Of a stretch of DNA of 19,833 nucleotides, positions 14,971 to 19,833 are shown piece by piece. The translations under genes and the position numbers were made by a program. Position 1 is the stretch's first letter; each line of letters opens with the position of its first letter. The notes under the pieces are model-generated. The model was given only the letters and a program-made list of their open reading frames with translations, did not search any database and had not been told where the DNA came from. Origin of the DNA: Candidatus Hydrogenedentota bacterium (GTDB taxonomy: Bacteria > Hydrogenedentota > Hydrogenedentia > Hydrogenedentales > CAITNO01); the NCBI GenBank assembly GCA_007124105.1, contig SLFT01000140.1, forward strand, positions 1 to 19,833, given 5' to 3'.

Positions 14971-16509
14971 TCACGCAACAAAATATTCCTTATCCAAAGA
15001 ACGGTATTGGATGGCTTCGCCCACATGGTGCGCCTGGATGTGTTCACTTCCCGTAAGATCGGCGAGGGTTCGCGCAACGCGCAATACTTTATCATGCGCG
15101 CGGGCGCTGAATCCCATATCCACGACCGCGACCTCAAGCATTTCACGCGCTTCGCTGTCCAGTACGCAATGCTTTCGCATCAGCGCGGTATCCAGATACG
15201 CATTCCAGCTGTGCTTCCCCTTTACGCGCGCCCGTTGTCTGTTGCGCGCTTCCTGTACCTGCGCGCGCACATCTTCGCTGGAGGGACCGCCGTTGTCGGC
15301 GCTGTGCAGCTCATCGAAGCGGAGCGCCGGTACGTCAACATGAATGTCTATGCGGTCGAGTAAGGGACCGGAGACACGCGCCATGTACCGGTGAATGTCG
15401 CCTGGGCTGCACCGGCATTTCTTCTGCGGATGGGTGCGACATCCGCAGGGGCAGGGGTTCATGGCTACCACGAGCATAAACCTGCTCGGAAATGTAATGG
15501 AATAATTAGCGCGGCGTATATGCACCATGCCCTCTTCCAGGGGCTGGCGCAGCACCTCGAGCGCGGGTCGGTTGAATTCGGGCAGCTCGTCCAGAAACAA
15601 CACGCCGTTGTGCGCCAGACTGACTTCTCCGGGAACGGGCAGGTTCGCGCCGCCTCCGGTAATGGACACGGTAGTCGAGGTGTGGTGTGGACTGCGGAAA
15701 GGACGATGGAGGATAAGCGATTTGCGGATGCCCGCGTTGGGCGCCACGCTATAGACGCGTGTGGTTTCCAACGCTTCCTCGAAGGTGAGTTCGGGCAATA
15801 TGCCCGGCAACCGCGACGCGAGCATGGTCTTGCCCGTGCCTGGCGGCCCGATCATCAGGATGTTGTGCGCGCCGGCGGCGGCAACGGTCAGCGCCCGTTT
15901 CACATGGGCCTGGCCTTTCACGTCCCGGAGGTCGGGAATGGTGGTGCGCGCTTCTTCGGCAACACGGGAAATGTCCGTGCGGTATGGTTCAATATCGCAG
16001 GCGCCCTGAAAAAAGCCCTGCGCGTTGTGCAAGTCGTGTACGGGAATGACGTCCACCCCCTTTACCACGCCGGCTTCTTCCGCGTTTTCTCGGGGCAGTA
16101 CAATGCCGCGCAGTCCCATCTCTCGCGCGGCGAGGGTCATGGGCAACGCACCGGTAATGGAACGCACCGAGCCGTCCAGGGCCAGCTCGCCGGCCACCAG
16201 GTATTCCGTAATGCGACTGCCGTTCAGTTGATTACTGGCGGCGAGCACGCCCAGGGCAATCGGCAGGTCCAGCGCCCCGCCCTGTTTGCGCATGTCTGCG
16301 GGCGCGAGATTCACGATGGTGTTGCCCGAGGGGAATCGAAACCCGGAGTTGCGAATAGCGGAGTGAACGCGCTCCTCGCTTTCCTTTACCGCGGCGTCCG
16401 GCAGGCCCACCATACGGACGCGAAACATGCCTGGACGCGCGTCCACTTCAACCGCCACTGCGAAGGCTTCTATGCCGATTACGGCGCTGGATTGTATTCG
16501 CGCCAACAT
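14971..16509 (-). CDS. comM: YifB/ComM family Mg-chelatase-like AAA+ ATPase
   Basis: The 512-residue protein has the complete family layout: an N-terminal Lon-protease-like S5 fold (1-170, with MVGLPDAAVKESEERV at 33-48 and NLAPADMRKQG), then an Mg-chelatase AAA+ domain with Walker A GPPGTGKT (221-228), SPHHTSTT (273-280) and Walker B VLFLDELPEF (303-312). A Cys-rich NPCPCGCRTH...KCRC segment (351-367) probably binds zinc. The C-terminal Mg_chelatase_C region ends with RVARTLADL and HVGEAIQYRSLD. In Haemophilus and Vibrio ComM is a helicase promoting branch migration during natural transformation, but it is widespread in non-competent species. The start at 16509 is the family-typical MLARIQS, preceded by AAGGA. 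Confidence 0.95.
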   Translation of the reverse strand: MLARIQSSAVIGIEAFAVAVEVDARPGMFRVRMVGLPDAAVKESEERVHSAIRNSGFRFPSGNTIVNLAPADMRKQGGALDLPIALGVLAASNQLNGSRITEYLVAGELALDGSVRSITGALPMTLAAREMGLRGIVLPRENAEEAGVVKGVDVIPVHDLHNAQGFFQGACDIEPYRTDISRVAEEARTTIPDLRDVKGQAHVKRALTVAAAGAHNILMIGPPGTGKTMLASRLPGILPELTFEEALETTRVYSVAPNAGIRKSLILHRPFRSPHHTSTTVSITGGGANLPVPGEVSLAHNGVLFLDELPEFNRPALEVLRQPLEEGMVHIRRANYSITFPSRFMLVVAMNPCPCGCRTHPQKKCRCSPGDIHRYMARVSGPLLDRIDIHVDVPALRFDELHSADNGGPSSEDVRAQVQEARNRQRARVKGKHSWNAYLDTALMRKHCVLDSEAREMLEVAVVDMGFSARAHDKVLRVARTLADLTGSEHIQAHHVGEAIQYRSLDKEYFVA

Positions 16510-16733
16510 TACATAGGTATTCCTTGTTTTTCCGGCCCAACAGACGCGTCCCCATATTGTAGAACAATGAGCCGTTGTGCGTAATTACCTCTCACGAAAA
16601 GGGTATCATACCGATGACGGCAATGCAGAATCGAATCGTATAGAAATATCTGGGTTAGCGGGCAACAAAATTACGATTGACTGCTTTCGCATGAAAACGA
16701 TAGAATGAACCTGTGATCGCTACTGAAATGAAT

Positions 16734-16768
16734 AAGATTTTTCAGTTGCCGCGTTAACTGAAAAACTT
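16734..16768. repeat. AT-rich inverted repeat, 10-bp perfect arms
   Basis: TTTTTCAGTT (16738-16747) and AACTGAAAAA (16756-16765) are perfect inverted arms around an 8-base loop. AAG/CTT pairs extend the stem past a single bulged A. Its symmetry gives a T-run after the stem on both strands, so it could end transcription weakly from either direction or bind a dimeric regulator. Confidence 0.45.
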
Positions 16769-16812
16769 CGTTGGACTAAACAGGCGGCGCGAACCGATAG
16801 CCGTATTGAACC
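16767..16812. repeat. Second copy of the GGACTAAACAGG repeat
   Basis: The 12-mer at 16773-16784 is identical to 3657-3668, and the sequence continues with a diverged but alignable part (CGAT, CC, TATTGA, CC). Bases 16767-16780 equal the reverse complement of 3761-3774. No matching right-hand inverted repeat was found downstream, so this copy looks truncated. Confidence 0.35.
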
Positions 16813-17075
16813 CATCGCATGCGGCCTGAGACAATGGCACGACGACACGTCTAGCGCCATAATTGAGATTGCTCGCCGGGAAGGACAAACAATACAGGCC
16901 GCATAATTCTCCCTGATTCAGGGACAATTTACTCGGTTATGTTTGCACACCAGACATGGCGCGTGACTTATGGGAAACCGGTTGCGTGTACAGCCTGATG
17001 GCAATTTATGCGGGTTCGCGATTTCTCTGTACAGCCTTTTTTCTGGTGGCCATCCGTACCGCGCTTCCCAAAAGG

Positions 17076-17104
17076 TTGATTTAACGAACGGAATTCGTTA
17101 CTCT
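17076..17104 (+). promoter_or_regulatory. Candidate promoter with embedded operator dyad upstream of the Gfo/Idh operon
   Basis: The dyad TAACGAA-N5-TTCGTTA occupies 17082-17100, about 120 bases before the Gfo/Idh start. It falls inside the spacer of a weak promoter-like arrangement: TTGATT (17076-17081), 17 bases, TACTCT (17099-17104). A repressor bound there would block transcription. LacI-, GntR- and similar sugar regulators bind dyads of this size. The promoter match itself is poor. Confidence 0.35.
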
Positions 17105-17222
17105 AACTGCAAGCGCGCATGGAAGGGCTGTGCGCGTCTGGTCATTTGTTAATGAAGGTCATGCCTGCGCGCGCTGCGCGTTGGCGAACAACAAACAATG
17201 TAACCTCTCGGAGGGATCTAGC

Positions 17223-18389
17223 ATGGCTAAAAAGACTGTGAATGTCGCCATTATCGGCGCCAACTTCATGGGCAAGGCGCACAGCAACGCCTGGCGCAAA
17301 GTGGACATGTTCTTCGATCTGCCGGTTAAACCGGTGATGAAGGTCATGTGCGGCAAGTTCAAGGAAGAGTTGGAAGTGGCCGAACGTTACGGCTGGCAGG
17401 AAACGTCACTGGACTGGAAGGAAGTAGTCAACCGCCCGGATATTGACGTAATTGACATCTGTACGCCAAACTTCCTGCATCCACAGATGGCCATTGAGGC
17501 GGCCAAGGCGGGCAAGCACATTGTCTGTGAAAAGCCGTTGGCGAACACACTGAAGGAAGCCAAGGCCATGCAGGCCGCGGCCAAGAAAGCGGGCATCAAG
17601 AATATGTGTGGGTTCTCGTATCGGTTTGCGCCCGCCGTGCAGACCATGAAAAACATGATCAGCAAAGGGCAGCTCGGCGAGATTTTCCATTTCCGCGCCG
17701 CCTATCAGCAGGACTGGATTGTTGATCCCGATTTTCCGATGGTATGGCGTTTGCAGAAGAAGCACACCGGTTCGGGCGCGCTCGGCGACATTGGCGCGCA
17801 TATTACCGATCTGTGCCATTTCCTGGTGGGGCCCGTGGGCGAAGTAACCAGCGCGCTCGAGACGTTTATCAAGAAACGCGTGATCACTGATTCCGATGTG
17901 GGCGCCTGGGACGCCAAGGGCAACAAGAAGGGCAAAAAGAAGTACGGCGTTGTGGACGTGGATGACGCGGCAATTTTCATCGGGCGCATCAAAGGGGCGA
18001 ATACGCTGGCTTCCTTCGAAGCGACCCGCTTCGCGCCGGGCAGACGCAACTACAATTGCATTGAGATTTACGGCAGCAAGGGCTCGTTGATATGGAACCA
18101 GGAGGACATGAACGAGTTCCAGTATTTCAATCGCAGCGACCCCGCCACCGAACAGGGCTTCCGTAAGGTGCTGGCCTGCGACATCGGCCATCCGTATGTA
18201 CACGCCTGGTGGCCGCCTGGACACGTAATCGGATACGAACATTTATTTGTCCATGAGATTTATGAGTTCCTTAACGCGCTCAATAAAAAGAAGGTCAACT
18301 ATCCTACTTTCGACGACGCCGTCAATTGCCAGTCGGTACTCGAAGCGGTTGAAAAAGCCGCCCGTACCCGCAAGTGGGAAAAGGTCTGA
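17223..18389 (+). CDS. Gfo/Idh/MocA family oxidoreductase
   Basis: This 388-residue NAD(P)-dependent dehydrogenase has an N-terminal Rossmann fold with VAIIGANFMGKAHSNAW (8-24), DVIDICTPNFLH (75-86) and the family Lys in CEKPLAN (102-108). The C-terminal substrate domain has DIGAHITDLCHF (189-200), holding the D-x-G-x-H-x-x-D catalytic pattern. Members oxidise or reduce hydroxyls of sugars, inositols and their derivatives; the substrate cannot be read from sequence. A basic Lys/Gly insertion (AKGNKKGKKKYG) lies around residue 238. The ATG at 17223 has GGAGGG at 17210-17215, seven bases away; 31 upstream in-frame codons show no Rossmann similarity. It is followed after 54 bp by the TIM-barrel gene, forming an operon likely to act on one carbohydrate. 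Confidence 0.92.
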   Translation: MAKKTVNVAIIGANFMGKAHSNAWRKVDMFFDLPVKPVMKVMCGKFKEELEVAERYGWQETSLDWKEVVNRPDIDVIDICTPNFLHPQMAIEAAKAGKHIVCEKPLANTLKEAKAMQAAAKKAGIKNMCGFSYRFAPAVQTMKNMISKGQLGEIFHFRAAYQQDWIVDPDFPMVWRLQKKHTGSGALGDIGAHITDLCHFLVGPVGEVTSALETFIKKRVITDSDVGAWDAKGNKKGKKKYGVVDVDDAAIFIGRIKGANTLASFEATRFAPGRRNYNCIEIYGSKGSLIWNQEDMNEFQYFNRSDPATEQGFRKVLACDIGHPYVHAWWPPGHVIGYEHLFVHEIYEFLNALNKKKVNYPTFDDAVNCQSVLEAVEKAARTRKWEKV

Positions 18390-18443
18390 CATCGGTTTTT
18401 TGGGATACAGAAACAATCTGAAAAATTACAAGGAGAAGAGACA

Positions 18444-19406
18444 ATGAAACTTGGACTACTGACAGTGATGTTCAGCGACAAACCGCTGAAGGATGTGCTT
18501 GAAATGATTCGTCCGCTCGGGCTCGAGACCGTGGAACTGGGTACGGGCAACTATCCCGGCGGCGCCCACTGTCCAGCAAAGGAAATGCTGGAATCAAAAC
18601 CGAAGCGCGAAGAACTGATGGCCATGCTCAAGGGCGAAGGCCTCGAGATCAGCGCGCTCAGCTGTCATGGCAACCCCATCCATCCCGATGAAGCCTTCGC
18701 GAAAGAGAACCATCAGGTAGTGGAAGACACCATCAAACTGGCCAACCTGCTCGGCGTCGGCGTCGTCAATGGCTTCTCCGGTTGCCCGGGGTCGTGCCCT
18801 GAGGACAAGAAACCCAATTGGGTGACCTGCGCATGGCCGCCTGATTACCTTGACATCCTCGAGTGGCAGTGGAACGAGAAGGTAATTCCCTATTGGACGA
18901 AAATGAACGCCACGCTGAAAGACAACGGCCTGAAGTTTGCCTTCGAGATTCATCCGGGTTTTGTGGTGTACAACACGGAAACCATGCTGAAGCTGCGCAA
19001 TACCTGTGGCGACGCATTAGGCGTAAACTTTGATCCGAGTCACCTGTTCTGGCAGGGCATGGACCCGCTTGAATGCGTGAAAGCGCTGGGCGACGCCATC
19101 TATCACGTGCATGCCAAGGATTCGATTGTTCACGAGATCAATGCGGGCGTCAACGGCGTGAACGACGCCAAACCGTACGACCAGGAACTCAAGCGTTCCT
19201 GGATTTTCCGCACCTGCGGTTACGGTCACGACCTGAAGTGGTGGAACGATTTCTTCTCGACCCTGCGACTGGTGGGTTATGACGGTCCCATCAGTATCGA
19301 GCACGAGGACAGCCTCATGTCGAACTGGGAGGGCTTGACCAAAGCCGTTTCCTTCCTGAAGCAGAGCATCATCGTCGAGCAACCCACGGCAATGACCTGG
19401 GCATAA
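18444..19406 (+). CDS. Sugar phosphate isomerase/epimerase family TIM-barrel protein
   Basis: This 320-residue protein belongs to the xylose-isomerase-like TIM-barrel family (AP endonuclease 2 superfamily; IolE, IolI and epimerases). Recognisable barrel strands and metal ligands are FAFEIHPG (Glu168), VNFDPSHLFWQG (Asp197), YHVHAKD (His221/His223) and GPISIEHED (Glu286), the usual Glu-Asp-His-Glu set for a divalent ion. The GYGHDLKWW segment (259-267) resembles the catalytic loop G-x-G-x-x-x-W of relatives. A Cys-rich loop GCPGSCPEDKK (113-123) is visible. Paired with the Gfo/Idh gene upstream, it likely isomerises, dehydrates or cleaves the keto-sugar product. The RBS AAGGAGA sits just before ATG. 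No signal peptide, so cytoplasmic. Confidence 0.92.
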   Translation: MKLGLLTVMFSDKPLKDVLEMIRPLGLETVELGTGNYPGGAHCPAKEMLESKPKREELMAMLKGEGLEISALSCHGNPIHPDEAFAKENHQVVEDTIKLANLLGVGVVNGFSGCPGSCPEDKKPNWVTCAWPPDYLDILEWQWNEKVIPYWTKMNATLKDNGLKFAFEIHPGFVVYNTETMLKLRNTCGDALGVNFDPSHLFWQGMDPLECVKALGDAIYHVHAKDSIVHEINAGVNGVNDAKPYDQELKRSWIFRTCGYGHDLKWWNDFFSTLRLVGYDGPISIEHEDSLMSNWEGLTKAVSFLKQSIIVEQPTAMTWA

Positions 19407-19432
19407 CTACCGCTGAAAACAGTACTGGATAC

Positions 19433-19470
19433 AACACGGTCGGGCTGCGCGCAAGCTCGGCCGTGTTTTT
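19433..19470 (+). terminator. Strong intrinsic terminator of the Gfo/Idh-isomerase operon
   Basis: Arms 19433-19446 and 19454-19467 form a 14-bp stem with two G:T pairs and a 7-base loop, followed by TTTTT and ACTTT. It starts 26 bases after the isomerase stop codon and defines the end of the operon. Confidence 0.9.
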
Positions 19471-19654
19471 ACTTTACGCAACCGTTGCCGCGTTGTCCTG
19501 GTCTTACTGTGGTCAGAAATAGGCTTTGTTGTACCCGAGCCGGCATCAGTCCGTGTTGTTGATGCGTCGTATGGGTTGATAAAACATTGCGGAGATATGA
19601 ACACAACGTGCGAGACCGTCGCTCTTACCAGTCTGGCATAGTTATCAGGCGCTT

Positions 19655-19833
19655 ATGAGAACCTATATCCTTGCCATACCTCTTGTCGCTGCCGCAATCA
19701 CGCTGGGCTATATCATCCTGCGTGAGATGACACGCGTCTGGCTTGATCATCGCGTGAAGATGGCGTTGCTGGAACGACTCGAGCACAAGCCCGACCTGTT
19801 GTATTCCTTTCAGGAGGTGCAGGAACTGCTGGA
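19655..19833 (+). CDS. N-terminal part of a small membrane-anchored protein, function unknown
   Basis: The frame opens at ATG 19655 and is still open at the window edge (59 complete codons). Residues 3-22 are hydrophobic (TYILAIPLVAAAITLGYIIL), predicting a single N-terminal membrane helix, followed by a charged helix EMTRVWLDHRVKMALLERLE and a LLYSFQEVQELL segment. I do not recognise the family. The ribosome-binding site is weak (CAGG). The long open frame with clear TM plus amphipathic helix, after a terminator, makes it probably a real gene. Confidence 0.6.
   Translation, partial: MRTYILAIPLVAAAITLGYIILREMTRVWLDHRVKMALLERLEHKPDLLYSFQEVQELL

Larger units (their letters stand above)
16510..17222. 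other. 713-bp intergenic region with dyads, no convincing gene
   Basis: This is the longest gene-free stretch, between divergent comM and the Gfo/Idh gene. No reading frame here shows a plausible protein. It contains GGTAT-C-ATACC (16602-16612), a 10-bp AT-rich inverted repeat (16738-16765), a copy of the GGACTAAACAGG repeat (16773-16784), a small hairpin TCCCTG-ATT-CAGGGA (16910-16924), a direct repeat TGTACAGCCT (16987-16996 and 17028-17037), and a dyad at 17082-17100 close to the Gfo/Idh gene. Confidence 0.6.

Noticed and set aside
15391..16584. 397-codon plus-strand open frame opposite comM
   Set aside because: Antisense to a clearly recognisable ComM with Walker motifs; the translation is His/Gly/Arg-rich with no family resemblance.
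16970..17152. 60-codon plus-strand open frame before the Gfo/Idh gene
   Set aside because: No ribosome-binding site or motif, and it spans the direct repeat and the operator-like dyad.

Overview
The window reads as ordinary chromosomal DNA from a moderately GC-rich free-living bacterium. It holds twelve complete protein genes, one gene fragment at each edge, and three gene-poor gaps of roughly 420-710 bases. I found no rRNA, tRNA, CRISPR array, phage gene or transposase. Several features recall the Planctomycetota / Hydrogenedentota part of the tree: a large exported HzsA-related protein with three haem c motifs, a Gfo/Idh oxidoreductase paired with a TIM-barrel isomerase, and small palindromic intergenic repeats. 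This taxonomic guess is inference only.

Layout. At 3-182 is the 3' end of a sugar/choline-kinase-like phosphotransferase. It is followed by the 1079-residue HzsA-related secreted cytochrome (270-3509). A 470-bp gap with a 9-bp periodic repeat and a possible MITE-like relic leads to an AI-2E family membrane protein (3980-5200). The end of that gene overlaps, antisense, the end of pssA. The minus strand from 12469 down to 5110 carries purM-purL-purQ-radC, then a hairpin repeat element, then psd-pssA. Together these cover steps four and five of IMP synthesis, a RadC-family protein, and the two-step route from CDP-diacylglycerol to phosphatidylethanolamine. Overlaps or short gaps (purM/purL 20 bp, purQ/radC 10 bp, psd/pssA 4 bp) suggest co-transcription and translational coupling.

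After a divergent 417-bp gap comes metF on the plus strand (12887-13774). It is convergent with a minus-strand pair, comM/yifB and a YbhN-type flippase-like membrane protein (16509 to 13825). A 713-bp intergenic region with several dyads, one of them a plausible operator, precedes a plus-strand two-gene operon (17223-19406). That operon encodes a Gfo/Idh/MocA oxidoreductase and a xylose-isomerase-like TIM-barrel protein, probably for oxidation and isomerisation of a sugar or cyclitol, and it ends at a strong intrinsic terminator (19433-19470). The window closes in the start of a small membrane-anchored protein of unknown function.

Most of the window is housekeeping. The items most worth a second look are the HzsA-related cytochrome, the antisense Ser-rich/Asp-rich C-terminal overlap of the AI-2E and PssA genes, the 26-bp perfect inverted repeat at 6778-6869, and the dispersed GGACTAAACAGG repeat family.
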